The notes: generated by a model not told the origin, from the letters alone. A stretch of 64,000 nucleotides of DNA from Acinetobacter guillouiae CIP 63.46 (GCF_000368145.1 NZ_KB849283.1:770324-834323); one strand, 5' to 3'; shown: positions 17,473 through 27,453, numbered from the stretch's first letter. Made by a program: numbers and translations.

Positions 17473-19143
17473 ATGGCAAGTCCTGCTCAAGCAATTCGAC
17501 ATCAACTTCTCAATACTTTTTTCTCCCGTTATTCCGTTTGGTTCCTTTGTATATTTGTATCTTTATATTTGACTTGGATTATTTTCTTTAACGAAGGTCA
17601 TTATATTTATTACTTTTTTTCAGATACTGTACTGAATTTAGCTTGGATTATTTCATCCATACTGGCCGCAATTGGCTTTGCCGATATCATCCAAACACAA
17701 CATTCTATTTTAAGAAATTATCCTTTAATGGGACATTTTCGATTTTTCTTTGAAGATATCCGTCCTGAAATTCGTCAATATTTCATTGAATCTGATGATG
17801 ATGCCTTACCTTTTTCACGTGCACAAAGAAGCTTAGTTTACCAACGTGCTAAAAATGAAAATGCAGATAAGCCTTTTGGTTCAATTATTGATGTCTATCA
17901 AGATGACTATCGTTTTTTAACCCACTCGATGACACCCAAAACACCTGCTGATTTTAATACATTTAGAATTAGTATTGGTAATGATCAGTGCTCACAACCT
18001 TATAGTGCTTCGATCATGAATATCTCAGCAATGAGTTTTGGTAGTTTGAGTGCAAATGCCATTCTTGCTTTAAATACTGGTGCAAAAAAAGGCAACTTTT
18101 ATCATGACACGGGTGAAGGGAGCTTAAGTCCTTATCACCTTGAACCCGGTGGTGATATTGTTTGGGAAATAGCCAGTGGCTATTTTGGTTGCCGTACTTT
18201 AGATGGTAAGTTTGATCCTGAAAAATTTAAGCAACAAGCAGCTTTGCCTCAAATTAAAATGATCGAAATCAAACTATCCCAAGGGGCAAAACCAGGGCAC
18301 GGCGGTATTCTTCCCAAAGATAAAATCACCAAAGAAATTGCCGAAATACGCGGTGTTTCTATGGACGTGGATTGTATTTCTCCAGCGACACATTCGGCTT
18401 TTAGCACTCCTATTGAAATGATGCATTTTATTCAGCAATTACGTGAGCTATCCAACGGCAAACCGGTTGGTTTTAAATTGTGTATCGGACAACCTTGGCA
18501 ATTTATGAGCATTGTAAAAGCCATGCTACTGACCAAAATCACTCCAGATTTTATCGTGGTTGATGGTTCAGAGGGCGGTACAGGTGCTGCCCCTATTGAA
18601 CTGATTGATCATATGGGTACACCTTTACGTGAAGGCCTGCTTTTTGTAAACAATACCTTAATTGGCGCAGGTTTACGTTCTCAAATCAAGATTGGCGCAA
18701 GTGGTAAAATTATCAGTGCCTTTGATATCGCCAGTACTATGGCTATGGGTGCCGACTGGGTCAATTCTGCACGTGGCTTTATGTTTGCGGTGGGTTGTAT
18801 CCAAGCACAAAGTTGTCATACCAACCAATGTCCTGTTGGCGTTGCAACGCAGAACAAAGAACGTCAAAAAGCACTTGATGTGCCATCTAAAGCAGACCGT
18901 GTGTTTAGTTTCCAAAAAAACACCTTAAAAGCGCTTGCGGAAATGATTGCCGCAGCTGGTTTACAACATCCTGCTGAGATTAAAGCACATCATTTGGCAC
19001 AACGAATTAATGACCGTGAAATCAAAAACTATGCTCAATTGCACTTTTGGATGAAAGACGGCGAATTGCTCAGTTGTGAAAATAAAGATGAAGAAAATTT
19101 CTATTTTAGAATGTGGAACTTAGCAACTGCTGAACATTTCTAA
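17473..19143 (+). CDS. FMN-binding glutamate synthase family protein
   Basis: 556 residues. Two N-terminal transmembrane helices (about 20-75) anchor a large domain like the synthase part of GltB. GEGSLSPYH (about 215-223), KLSQGAKPGHGG (about 270-281), VDGSEGGTGAAP (about 357-368) and the cysteine-rich CIQAQSCHTNQCPVGVATQ (about 437-455) match FMN and iron-sulfur binding elements. It lacks the glutaminase domain, so ammonia or another donor must be used, if it makes glutamate at all. Many bacteria carry this stand-alone form; its reaction is not settled. It is followed by a strong terminator. Confidence 0.88.
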   Translation: MASPAQAIRHQLLNTFFSRYSVWFLCIFVSLYLTWIIFFNEGHYIYYFFSDTVLNLAWIISSILAAIGFADIIQTQHSILRNYPLMGHFRFFFEDIRPEIRQYFIESDDDALPFSRAQRSLVYQRAKNENADKPFGSIIDVYQDDYRFLTHSMTPKTPADFNTFRISIGNDQCSQPYSASIMNISAMSFGSLSANAILALNTGAKKGNFYHDTGEGSLSPYHLEPGGDIVWEIASGYFGCRTLDGKFDPEKFKQQAALPQIKMIEIKLSQGAKPGHGGILPKDKITKEIAEIRGVSMDVDCISPATHSAFSTPIEMMHFIQQLRELSNGKPVGFKLCIGQPWQFMSIVKAMLLTKITPDFIVVDGSEGGTGAAPIELIDHMGTPLREGLLFVNNTLIGAGLRSQIKIGASGKIISAFDIASTMAMGADWVNSARGFMFAVGCIQAQSCHTNQCPVGVATQNKERQKALDVPSKADRVFSFQKNTLKALAEMIAAAGLQHPAEIKAHHLAQRINDREIKNYAQLHFWMKDGELLSCENKDEENFYFRMWNLATAEHF

Positions 19144-19166
19144 TTATTTGCAAACGAAATTTCATT

Positions 19167-19194
19167 AAGGAGATCAACATGATCTCCTTTTTTA
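19167..19194 (+). terminator. Terminator after the glutamate synthase-like gene
   Basis: AAGGAGATCA and TGATCTCCTT form a perfect 10-bp stem around a three-base loop, then T's to 19194. Confidence 0.9.
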
Positions 19195-19329
19195 TATCTA
19201 GCATTTAAAAGAAGCCTAATCTTTTGCTTTTATTTAAATTTATATTGGAGTTTATTTTTACTCAAACACCATTTTAATCTAAACAATATTTAAGCAAGAT
19301 ATCTTAAAACACATCAAGAATATTTGCGG

Positions 19330-19953
19330 ATGAAATTTCTAAAACACATAACCGCCACCACTATCCTTACAACGTCATTACATTGTTATGCAACTGTGGG
19401 TGGTAGACAAACAATAGAAGTATTGGGTTATGAAGCAAAACAACAAAAACTTTATCTGTTACGACACTATGAAGATGAGCGTGGGCGCTTGCCACAGTTA
19501 TACTATTATCAACTCAACAGTAAAACACCTGACAAGTTGATTGAAGTACAATCGTTATATATCAATCCCAAAACACATAAAATTGACTATGATCAAGATG
19601 CTATCCAGTTTGAAAAAGACCTAAATAAAATTAAAAAGCGTTTAACACCGTTACTTATAGGAAATGCCAATACAGCAAAAATTCAAGTGGTGCAAAGTCA
19701 AACTCATTACGTCCCTGCTTGGCATGATCAATCCCAAAAGATTCCTCAATATAAAACCATATACAAAGTTACAACAGCTTCTTTAAAAAGCAAAAACCAA
19801 CAAGCTATACAGTATGCTAAAACAATAAAAATCACTCAGAACTATGTCGTGCCAAATCAGAATAAGCGGCTGATTGTGGTTAAATATTTCGGCATTCCAG
19901 AAGAAACAGGCTATGATGTTGAAGATGCTGTTTTGCTCTTACCAATACAATAA
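19330..19953 (+). CDS. Secreted hypothetical protein, paralogue A
   Basis: 207 residues from ATG at 19330. A signal peptide of about 22 residues ends near HCYA-TVGG. The mature part has the opening TIEVLGYEAKQQKLYLL and ends PEETGYDVEDAVLLLP. The next gene (19966) shares the order EVLGY, a strand, YYYQL/YRYSL, a KxxLxP(L) helix, TIYK/TIYG, and EE(T) near the end. No domain is recognised; the pair is presumably periplasmic. Confidence 0.75.
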   Translation: MKFLKHITATTILTTSLHCYATVGGRQTIEVLGYEAKQQKLYLLRHYEDERGRLPQLYYYQLNSKTPDKLIEVQSLYINPKTHKIDYDQDAIQFEKDLNKIKKRLTPLLIGNANTAKIQVVQSQTHYVPAWHDQSQKIPQYKTIYKVTTASLKSKNQQAIQYAKTIKITQNYVVPNQNKRLIVVKYFGIPEETGYDVEDAVLLLPIQ

Positions 19954-19965
19954 TGAGGATAAATC

Positions 19966-20553
19966 GTGTTAAAAATAATCACATCAACGCTCTTATTCAG
20001 TTTTAGCGCTCTCGCTTTTGCAAAAAGTTATAGCAATATTTCACTTGAAGTCCTCGGCTATGATTCAGATAAAAAAGCGGTTTTAATTCTTGAAAATTCA
20101 GCAAGCTATGACATTCCAAGAGTTTATCGCTATTCACTGAGTGAAAAACGCTATGATCTGCTCAAATACGATGAAAATTTTACAGGTATTACAGATCAAC
20201 AAACCTTTCAGCAAAAACTTTCAAGCATAAAGACTCAGCTTAAACCGCTTAAAAAGATCGTGCTTCAAGACTTTAACGTTAATCTACTCGAACAAAGACC
20301 ATCTGATACTCAAAGCTCTGACTCATTTAAAACAATTTATGGCTCGATATTTACAATATCCAGTCCGCAATATCAAAGTCTTCAACAGAATTTAACCAGT
20401 TACAGTCCAGAAATTAAACTTAAACAGGCTTTTGAACTGCCAAAAAACAAAGGGGCGCTGATTACTTTTGAATCACTCAGCTTACCTTTTGATGAAGGAT
20501 ATAGCCGTGAAGAAACTGTTGTTTTATTTCCTACAGATCAGCTTCCTAAATAA
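19966..20553 (+). CDS. Secreted hypothetical protein, paralogue B
   Basis: 195 residues, GTG start with TGAGGAT upstream. The signal peptide is about 19 residues (LLFSFSALAFA). The mature protein starts ISLEVLGYDSDKKAVLIL and ends REETVVLFP, matching paralogue A in order of motifs though weak in identity. It is 12 bases after paralogue A and shares its transcript. Function unknown. Confidence 0.75.
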   Translation: MLKIITSTLLFSFSALAFAKSYSNISLEVLGYDSDKKAVLILENSASYDIPRVYRYSLSEKRYDLLKYDENFTGITDQQTFQQKLSSIKTQLKPLKKIVLQDFNVNLLEQRPSDTQSSDSFKTIYGSIFTISSPQYQSLQQNLTSYSPEIKLKQAFELPKNKGALITFESLSLPFDEGYSREETVVLFPTDQLPK

Positions 20554-20580
20554 ATAAAGCCTCTTAGGAGGCTTTATTTT
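20553..20580. terminator. Convergent terminator between paralogue B and prpC
   Basis: AATAAAGCCTC and GAGGCTTTATT form an 11-bp stem with a four-base loop. T runs lie on both sides, so it serves both strands. Confidence 0.88.
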
Positions 20581-20609
20581 TACTGCTTTTATCAATCTTG
20601 ATCAATTCA

Positions 20610-21746
20610 TTACGCCGCAGAGCGCTCAGTGATTGGTACAACTTTGCGGAGTTCTGGACCAGTATAATCCGCGCTTGGACGAATAATACGATTGTCAGCA
20701 CGTTGTTCCATTACATGCGCTGCCCAACCAGTAACACGAGACATCACAAAAATTGGTGTGAATAGTTTTGTTGCAATATCCATGAAATGATATGCAGATG
20801 CATGGAAGAAATCTGCATTACAGAACAATTTCTTCTCACGCCACATCACTTCTTCACAACGTACTGATACTGGGTAAAGCACTGTATCACCAACATCTTT
20901 TGCTAAACGCTCAGCCCAAATTTTGATGATGCCATTACGCGGATCATTGTCTTTATAGATCGCATGACCAAAGCCCATGATCTTTTCTTTACGTTCAAGT
21001 TTACCCAGCATTTCACGTTCAGCTTGTTCTGGTGACGTCCAGTTTTCAATCATTTCCATCGCAGCTTCATTTGCGCCGCCATGCAAAGGTCCACGCAGTG
21101 AACCAATTGCACCAGTAATACACGAGTGCATATCAGATAATGTTGAAGCACATACACGTGCAGTAAATGTTGACGCGTTAAACTCATGCTCAGCATAAAG
21201 AATTAATGAAACATTCATCACTTGTTCATGTAATTCATTTGGCTTTTCACCACGCAGTAAATGCAAGAATTGTGCACCGATTGAATCGTCATCGGTATTT
21301 TCTTCAATACGAACACCATCATGACTAAAACGGTACCAATAACAAATGATCGCTGGCAAAGTTGCAAGAATACGGTCTGCAACATCTTGCTGTTGATCAA
21401 ATGATTTTTCAGTTTCCAGATTACCTAACATTGAAACCCCTGTACGCATCACATCCATTGGATGTGAATCAGCAGGAATATGTTCCAAAACTTCTTTTAA
21501 AGCTTGTGGTAACTGGCGAAGTGATTTTAATTTGGCTTTATATGTCGCCAATTGTTCTGCAGTAGGCAATTCACCAAAGAAAATAAGATATGCAACTTCT
21601 TCAAATTGGCAATTTTCCGCAAGGTCTTGCACATCATAACCACGATAAGTTAAGCCTGCGCCACTCTTACCAACTGTAGAAAGTGCTGTTTTACCTGCAA
21701 CTTGACCGCGCAATCCTGCGCCTGTAAGTACTTTTCCTTCAGCCAT
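20610..21746 (-). CDS. prpC: 2-methylcitrate synthase
   Basis: 378 residues. A citrate synthase-fold enzyme that joins propionyl-CoA and oxaloacetate to 2-methylcitrate. The catalytic residues fit: His222 in GPLHGGANEAAM, His261 in GFGHAIYKDNDPR, and an Asp near 313 in ADFFHASAYH. The length and the CoA-site signature are typical of PrpC. It follows prpB with a four-base gap and shares its operon. acnD and prpF, usual in this pathway, are absent next to it. Confidence 0.93.
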   Translation of the reverse strand: MAEGKVLTGAGLRGQVAGKTALSTVGKSGAGLTYRGYDVQDLAENCQFEEVAYLIFFGELPTAEQLATYKAKLKSLRQLPQALKEVLEHIPADSHPMDVMRTGVSMLGNLETEKSFDQQQDVADRILATLPAIICYWYRFSHDGVRIEENTDDDSIGAQFLHLLRGEKPNELHEQVMNVSLILYAEHEFNASTFTARVCASTLSDMHSCITGAIGSLRGPLHGGANEAAMEMIENWTSPEQAEREMLGKLERKEKIMGFGHAIYKDNDPRNGIIKIWAERLAKDVGDTVLYPVSVRCEEVMWREKKLFCNADFFHASAYHFMDIATKLFTPIFVMSRVTGWAAHVMEQRADNRIIRPSADYTGPELRKVVPITERSAA

Positions 21747-21750
21747 TTTA

Positions 21751-22635
21751 TTATTTCTCCTGGGTGAACAGTTTATCTAGAGTGTTTTCGAAAGTGTGAT
21801 AATCAAGGAATTCGTAAAGTTCTTTTCGTTGTTGCATGCTATCCAGTACATTAACTTGTGTACCATTTTCACGAATTGAACGGAAAACTTCGAGAGCTGC
21901 TTTTTGCATTGCACGTGTTGCAGACAATGGATATAGCACCATGCTGATGCCCTGTTCAGCTAACTCTTGGGTGGTGTAATAAGGTGTATCACCAAACTCT
22001 GTAATATTTGCAAGAACAGGAACACCTACTGCATCACAGACTGTTTTATACATGGTAATGTCCGTCATTGCTTCAGCAAAGATTGCATCTGCGCCAGCTT
22101 CGACACATGCACAGGCACGATCAATCACGGCTTGCAAACCTTCTTTTTGCAATGCATCTGTACGTGCCATCACAACAAAGTTTGAATCTGTTTTTGCATC
22201 AACTGCTGCTTTAATGCGATCAACCATTTCTTGTTGAGAAACAATTTCTTTATTTGGACGATGACCACAACGCTTTTGTGCAACTTGATCCTCAATATGG
22301 ACAGCTGCCGCACCCGCACTAATCATTTGTTTAATTGTCCGTGCAATATTAAATGCACCACCCCAACCTGTATCGATATCAACAAGTAATGGTGTATCTA
22401 CACGTTCTGTAATACGACGAACATCTTCCAATACGTTGTCTAAGCTGGTCATCCCTAAATCAGGTAAACCATAAGAATAGTTTGCCACACCAGCACCTGA
22501 AAGATAGATGGCTTTATAACCCACCTGTTTCGCCATCATCGCTGCATAAGCGTTGACTGTACCAATGATTTGTAATGGTTTTTCCACTTCTAGAGCTTGT
22601 CTAAATCTTAAGCCTGCAGACGTCTGTTGTGTCAT
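21751..22635 (-). CDS. prpB: 2-methylisocitrate lyase
   Basis: 294 residues from ATG at 22635 (GGAAGGGAAT just upstream; an upstream GTG would add seven residues). It cleaves methylisocitrate to pyruvate and succinate. The lyase signature KRCGHR has catalytic Cys123; DIDTGWGG and [10 protein letters not shown] form the metal pocket. It is the first gene of a two-gene unit with prpC and is transcribed away from a TetR gene, in place of the GntR regulator that I would expect. Confidence 0.95.
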   Translation of the reverse strand: MTQQTSAGLRFRQALEVEKPLQIIGTVNAYAAMMAKQVGYKAIYLSGAGVANYSYGLPDLGMTSLDNVLEDVRRITERVDTPLLVDIDTGWGGAFNIARTIKQMISAGAAAVHIEDQVAQKRCGHRPNKEIVSQQEMVDRIKAAVDAKTDSNFVVMARTDALQKEGLQAVIDRACACVEAGADAIFAEAMTDITMYKTVCDAVGVPVLANITEFGDTPYYTTQELAEQGISMVLYPLSATRAMQKAALEVFRSIRENGTQVNVLDSMQQRKELYEFLDYHTFENTLDKLFTQEK

Positions 22636-22740
22636 ATTCCCTTCCACAGTGGTCACTTGTTTATTGAGTTTTGAGTATAGCCATAATTTATATTTCGCAT
22701 ATGACCATTTAGATATATTACTCTAAAACTTTAGTCAAAG

Positions 22741-22764
22741 AAAAATGAATTTTGATTCATTTTT
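22741..22764. promoter_or_regulatory. Inverted repeat in the prpB-tetR divergent region
   Basis: AAAAATGAAT and ATTCATTTTT are perfect 10-bp arms around TTTG. It sits centrally between the prpB and tetR starts and could be the operator of the TetR protein, but its AT content makes chance likely enough to keep confidence low. Confidence 0.4.
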
Positions 22765-22833
22765 TCATTTTTGTGCACTTTTTTTAATCATTTTTTCCAA
22801 TAGCACGTTTGCTAAGAAATTTATTGACATCTT

Positions 22834-22842
22834 TGATATAAT
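22834..22842 (+). promoter_or_regulatory. Extended -10 promoter of the tetR gene
   Basis: TGA followed by TATAAT fits an extended -10 element. The perfect TTGACA at 22824-22829 is only seven bases away and so cannot be its -35 partner. Confidence 0.45.
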
Positions 22843-22871
22843 AGTGACAACCCATTTTTCCTCAGTAATTT

Positions 22872-23525
22872 ATGAACGAAGATTTAGCACAAGTTGAAGC
22901 TACAGGATGTGATTTTCCACAAACTAAACGTGGGCATGAGCGTCGCTTGGCATTACTGATTAGTGCAAACGATCTTTTTTTAGAGCACGGTTATGATGCG
23001 GTATCTTTAGATGACATCGTGAATCATGCAGGCGGATCAAAAGCCTCGATTTACAAATATTTTGGTAGTAAAGAAGGTCTATTTACAGCGATCTGTGACT
23101 ATCGTCGTGATTTATTCTTTAAAGATATCTGCATTCCATTTAACCCCGCGTTGAATGAGCTCAGAGCATATTTGATCAATACCTTGATTAACTTTTATAA
23201 GCATATGATCATTCCTGAAAATATTGCTTTTATACGTTTGGTCTTAGAACGTTCACAAAAAGACCCACAATTGGCCGTCTATATTCATGAAAAAGGACCA
23301 AAGCAAGTACAACACTCTATTGCATGTGCCTTGGAACGTTGTGTAGAAAATCAAATATTAACCTGTGCAAATCCTTTATTTTCAGCACAATTTTATTTTG
23401 GAATTCTTAGAAATTTGGAATGGCGAATTTTAATGGGGATTGAAATCAAAGAATCTGATCAAGAAATATTCAATTGCGTAAGTTATTGTGTAGATCGCTT
23501 CTTAGAGGGCCATCAAAAGGTCTAA
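22872..23525 (+). CDS. TetR/AcrR family regulator
   Basis: 217 residues. The N-terminal helix-turn-helix (about 20-66) reads LFLEHGYDAVSLDDIVNHAGGSKASIYKYFGSKEGLF, the usual TetR_N pattern. The C-terminal ligand domain has no recognised subtype. It is divergent from prpBC, which makes control of propionate use an attractive inference. The ATG has no clear ribosome site. Confidence 0.88.
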   Translation: MNEDLAQVEATGCDFPQTKRGHERRLALLISANDLFLEHGYDAVSLDDIVNHAGGSKASIYKYFGSKEGLFTAICDYRRDLFFKDICIPFNPALNELRAYLINTLINFYKHMIIPENIAFIRLVLERSQKDPQLAVYIHEKGPKQVQHSIACALERCVENQILTCANPLFSAQFYFGILRNLEWRILMGIEIKESDQEIFNCVSYCVDRFLEGHQKV

Positions 23526-23588
23526 TTTTTTTGCGTTTTCATATTCATATAGTATATTAGCTGATTCTCCTTTTTACTTTCATCAACC

Positions 23589-23608
23589 ACCAACAATGAA
23601 TTGTTGGT
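23589..23608 (+). promoter_or_regulatory. Palindrome in the argF leader
   Basis: ACCAACAAT and ATTGTTGGT flank GA, a 20-bp perfect hairpin-forming palindrome 45 bp upstream of the argF ATG. A possible promoter (TTGCGT, 16 bases, TATATT) lies about 40 bp before it, so it falls in the transcribed leader. Confidence 0.45.
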
Positions 23609-23653
23609 CAATTTCCCTATTGGTTTTGACTAAACAATTATTGTGGAGTAACC

Positions 23654-24574
23654 ATGGCTCTACGACATTTTCTTACTTTACGTGATTTATCCACTGCTGA
23701 ACTTAACCGTATCATTGAACGTGCTCAAGAGTTAAAGCGAAAACAACACAACAACGAAGTATTTCAACCCTTTGTTGGAAAAGTCATGGGGATGATTTTT
23801 GAAAAGTCGAGTACACGTACTCGTGTATCTTTCGAAGCTGGTATGAGCCAATTTGGAGGCAGTGCAATTTTCCTTTCATCACGCGACACTCAATTGGGTC
23901 GTGGTGAGCCAATTGAAGATTCTGCACGTGTGATATCGAGCATGCTTGATATCGTGATGATTCGTACATTTGGTCATGATATTGTTGAACGTTTTGCTGA
24001 ATATTCAACAGTCCCGGTTATCAATGCATTAACTGACGACCACCACCCTTGCCAGCTACTTGCGGATGTACAAACATTTGTTGAACATCGTGGTTCGATC
24101 AATGGCAAAACTGTGGCTTGGATTGGCGATGGCAACAATATGTGTAATTCATATATTGAAGCTGCGCATATGTGGGGCTTTAAGTTAAAAATCGCATCAC
24201 CGAAAGGTTATGAACCAAAACCTGAATTTCTTTCAGAATTTGCTCATTGCGTAGAACTTTTTGAATCAGCAGAAGATGCAGCGGTCAATGCAGATCTAAT
24301 CGTGACGGATGTTTGGGCAAGTATGGGCCAAGAAGAAGAACAAAAAATTCGTGAAAAAGCGTTTGCTGCGTATCAAGTGAATGAAAAATTAATGGATTTA
24401 GCGCATCCAGATTGTCTATTTATGCATTGTCTACCTGCACATCGCGGTGAAGAAGTTTCTGAAAATATGCTGGATCACAAAAACGCTGTGGTTTGGGATG
24501 AAGCAGAAAACCGCCTACATGCACAAAAAGCCTTGGTTGAATTTTTAATCAATGAAAATTTAAACAAAGACTAA
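23654..24574 (+). CDS. argF: Ornithine carbamoyltransferase
   Basis: 306 residues. Converts ornithine and carbamoyl phosphate to citrulline in arginine synthesis. The carbamoyl-phosphate loop STRTR is at 53-57, HPCQ at 131-134 and the ornithine-site HCLPAHRG at 258-265. Length and motifs fit anabolic ArgF. A GTGGAG site precedes the ATG. A secreted hypothetical gene begins just past its terminator. Confidence 0.97.
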   Translation: MALRHFLTLRDLSTAELNRIIERAQELKRKQHNNEVFQPFVGKVMGMIFEKSSTRTRVSFEAGMSQFGGSAIFLSSRDTQLGRGEPIEDSARVISSMLDIVMIRTFGHDIVERFAEYSTVPVINALTDDHHPCQLLADVQTFVEHRGSINGKTVAWIGDGNNMCNSYIEAAHMWGFKLKIASPKGYEPKPEFLSEFAHCVELFESAEDAAVNADLIVTDVWASMGQEEEQKIREKAFAAYQVNEKLMDLAHPDCLFMHCLPAHRGEEVSENMLDHKNAVVWDEAENRLHAQKALVEFLINENLNKD

Positions 24575-24593
24575 TTTGTTTTGTTTTAAGATA

Positions 24594-24622
24594 AATAAGT
24601 ACCAACACTGGTGCTTATTTTT
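24594..24622 (+). terminator. argF terminator
   Basis: AATAAGTACCA pairs with TGGTGCTTATT (one wobble) around a four-base loop, followed by T's. Confidence 0.82.
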
Positions 24623-24669
24623 TGTTTCAGTATAATAAAATCCATATTTTTAATATGTGTATAATTCAA

Positions 24670-25140
24670 ATGAAATTTAAAATAATTCCTTTATTCGCAA
24701 TGTCAATGTACATGCTCATTTCTCAAAGTAGTTATGCAACTGAATTAGATGATTATTTGATTCAAAAGAATTTGATTGGACAGGATTATAAAATTATAGA
24801 TCAACAAAATTTAGATGATGTTTTAACTGCGTTAAGTGAAGAAGACTCTCGCGTGCTGCCTGTACAAGTCGACCAAAACACAGTGATTGAGAAAATTCAT
24901 ATGTATCATGATCATGTTGATTTGCAAGGTTTAATTACATCTAAAGATTTTAATCAGTTTTCAAATAGCATGGGTAAAGAAAAAACTCAGCAACTTTTAA
25001 TGGAAGGTATGCTTGAAAATTGTCATTTACTTTTTGAAAATGAATTCCAACGTCAAAATCCTTATTATGTAAAAATAAAACTGATGTCTGAACAGAAAGC
25101 ATATGAGCTAAAACTCAAAAATGAGCAATGCAAATTTTAA
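24670..25140 (+). CDS. Secreted hypothetical protein
   Basis: 156 residues from ATG at 24670, where a signal peptide (MKFKIIPLFAMSMYML then SSYA) starts. An earlier start at 24622 would bury it. The mature part is acidic, with one pair of cysteines (NCHLLF, EQCKF) that could form a disulfide. No family is recognised. Confidence 0.65.
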   Translation: MKFKIIPLFAMSMYMLISQSSYATELDDYLIQKNLIGQDYKIIDQQNLDDVLTALSEEDSRVLPVQVDQNTVIEKIHMYHDHVDLQGLITSKDFNQFSNSMGKEKTQQLLMEGMLENCHLLFENEFQRQNPYYVKIKLMSEQKAYELKLKNEQCKF

Positions 25141-25219
25141 TTTGTAATAATATTGTCTTGGTGCATTGTATCAGTTCACATTTTGTCTAAGCAGATTCGG
25201 TTTTTTTTCAAGTCGATCT

Positions 25220-25251
25220 AACGATTAAAAAATTAATATTTTTTAATCGTT
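25220..25251. promoter_or_regulatory. Long AT-rich inverted repeat upstream of ppk1
   Basis: AACGATTAAAAAAT and ATTTTTTAATCGTT are perfect 14-bp arms around TAAT. It ends 34 bp before a Pho box-like sequence. It might be a terminator for the gene ending at 25140 or an operator. Confidence 0.5.
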
Positions 25252-25284
25252 TAAGATTAAGACAATTTTTAACATTTTAGCTAT

Positions 25285-25302
25285 CTGTAACAATTTTGTC
25301 AT
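25285..25302 (+). promoter_or_regulatory. Possible PhoB box upstream of ppk1
   Basis: CTGTAAC, four bases, TTGTCAT follows the 11-bp direct-repeat layout of PhoB boxes (CTGTCAT-type half sites). It is about 45 bp before the ppk1 ATG. PhoB control of ppk1 is known in other proteobacteria; binding here is inference. Confidence 0.5.
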
Positions 25303-25347
25303 GTAGAATACTTACTATGCCCTTCAAGGTCGTTAAGACAGTTTCAA

Positions 25348-27453
25348 ATGACGCAGATCATGCCCGCTTCAAAAAGTTTAACCACGCCTGAATTTCAACA
25401 TAGCTCTAGCAGCTATATTAATCGTGAAATTTCCTTACTGGAATTTCATAAACGTGTGTTAGCCCAAGCAAAAGATGAAACTCATCCTCTGCTTGAACGA
25501 TTGAATTTTCTCATTATTTTTTCACGTAATTTAGATGAGTTTTTTGAAATTCGTGTCGCTGGATTAATGAAACAACTGGACTTCAAAACCATTACCACTG
25601 CACCAGATGGTATTCCAAACGAAGTTATTCTTGAGCAAATTTCACATAACGCACATCTTGCGATTCAAGAGCAATACGACACCTTAAATCATGTTTTATT
25701 GCCTGAGTTAGAAAACTATGGCGTCAAATTCATCCAATATAATGATATTTTAGAAAAACACGCGGAATGGATTAAAAATTACTTTTTTAAACAAGTACAA
25801 CCTGTTGTAACACCAATTAGCTTAGATCCTGCTCATCCTTTCCCACGCTTGGTCAATAAAAGTTTAAACTTTATTGTCACCTTAGAAGGAAAAGATGCTT
25901 TTGGTCGCCAGATTGAACTGGCCATTGTACCCGCACCTCGTTCCTTACCGCGTGTTGTACGCTTACCAAACGAGCTTACAGACGGCGCAGAACATTACAT
26001 TTTATTGTCAGCCATTATCCAACAGCATATCAGTGATTTATTCCCCGGCATGACAGCAACAGGATGCTATCAATTCCGTGTTACCCGTAATGCTGACTTA
26101 ACTTTGGCAGAAGATGTCGATGATTTGGCAGTTGCATTGAAAGATGAATTATCTTCACGTCGTTTTGGTCGTGCAGTTCGTTTAGAAATCGCAGATAATT
26201 GCCCAAATTCAATTAATAATTATTTATTAGAACAATTTGATTTAGATCCACAGCATCTTTATCAAGTGAATGGTCCTGTCAATTTAACACGTCTGATTAC
26301 TGATTTTGATATTCCAGAATTAAGGTTTAAGCCTTATCAAGCCGTTATTCCCAAAGCCTTAAGAAATTCAAATAAAATATTTGAAATATTAAGCAAGCAA
26401 GATTTGCTATTACATCATCCATTTGATTCTTTCCAGCCCGTTATCAATCTACTCAAAGAAGCGGCAAAAGACCCCAATGTTTTAGCAATTAAACAAACCT
26501 TATATCGTAGTGGCCCAGACTCAGAAATTGTACAAGTGCTGGCAGAAGCTGCTCGCAATGGGAAAGAAGTTACAGCGATTATCGAATTACGTGCGCGCTT
26601 TGATGAAGAGTCAAATATTATCGTCGCAAATCTTCTACAAGAAGCTGGCGCAGTTGTGGTGTATGGTATTGTCGGTTATAAAACCCATGCCAAAATGATT
26701 TTAGTTGTGCGACGTGAAGTCGATAAACTCAAACGTTATGTACACCTTGGCACAGGCAACTACCATGCTGGAAATGCACGGATGTATACCGACTATGGTT
26801 TACTCACCACAAATGATGAAATTTGTGAAGATGTACATAAAATCTTCCAAGAGCTGACAGGTATGGGTAAATTGTTAAAGCTAAAAAAACTCTTTCATGC
26901 CCCCTTCACCTTACACTCCCAGCTGTTACATTTGATTGAGCAAGAAACAGCACATGCAAAAGCGGGTAAAAAAGCCCGTATCATCATTAAAGTCAATGCA
27001 TTGACTGAACCTAAGCTGATTACAGCTTTGTATAAAGCATCTCAAGCTGGGGTTAAAATAGAGCTGATTATCCGTTCAATCTGTTGTTTAAGACCACAAA
27101 TTGAAGGGCTTTCTGAAAATATTAAAGTTCGTTCTATTGTCGGGCGCTTCCTAGAACATACTCGTGTTTATTATTTTTATAATGATGCCAATGAGGACTT
27201 ATACTGCGCAAGTGCTGACTGGATGGGTCGAAACTTATTTTCTCGGGTCGAAACTTGCTTTCCGATTGAAGATAAAAAGCTTAAAAAACAGATTATTGAA
27301 TATGGGCTGCTCAGTTATTTAAAGGACAATATTCGTGCTTGGGAACTCGATGCCAATGATCAATGGCATGCAGTTCAACCCAAAGATGATGAAAAACCTT
27401 ATATTGCCCAACAGGTGTTGATGCAACAACGGATTATTCCCACTACAGCGTAA
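25348..27453 (+). CDS. ppk1: Polyphosphate kinase 1
   Basis: 701 residues, full length. Transfers the gamma phosphate of ATP onto inorganic polyphosphate, peripherally at the inner membrane. The autophosphorylated His is expected at His447 in GYKTHAKMI. Also present are the N-terminal domain opening [17 protein letters not shown] (22-38), [19 protein letters not shown] and [11 protein letters not shown], the second His motif. The downstream ppx commonly paired with ppk1 is absent. The Pho box-like element at 25285 suggests phosphate-starvation control. Confidence 0.97.
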   Translation: MTQIMPASKSLTTPEFQHSSSSYINREISLLEFHKRVLAQAKDETHPLLERLNFLIIFSRNLDEFFEIRVAGLMKQLDFKTITTAPDGIPNEVILEQISHNAHLAIQEQYDTLNHVLLPELENYGVKFIQYNDILEKHAEWIKNYFFKQVQPVVTPISLDPAHPFPRLVNKSLNFIVTLEGKDAFGRQIELAIVPAPRSLPRVVRLPNELTDGAEHYILLSAIIQQHISDLFPGMTATGCYQFRVTRNADLTLAEDVDDLAVALKDELSSRRFGRAVRLEIADNCPNSINNYLLEQFDLDPQHLYQVNGPVNLTRLITDFDIPELRFKPYQAVIPKALRNSNKIFEILSKQDLLLHHPFDSFQPVINLLKEAAKDPNVLAIKQTLYRSGPDSEIVQVLAEAARNGKEVTAIIELRARFDEESNIIVANLLQEAGAVVVYGIVGYKTHAKMILVVRREVDKLKRYVHLGTGNYHAGNARMYTDYGLLTTNDEICEDVHKIFQELTGMGKLLKLKKLFHAPFTLHSQLLHLIEQETAHAKAGKKARIIIKVNALTEPKLITALYKASQAGVKIELIIRSICCLRPQIEGLSENIKVRSIVGRFLEHTRVYYFYNDANEDLYCASADWMGRNLFSRVETCFPIEDKKLKKQIIEYGLLSYLKDNIRAWELDANDQWHAVQPKDDEKPYIAQQVLMQQRIIPTTA

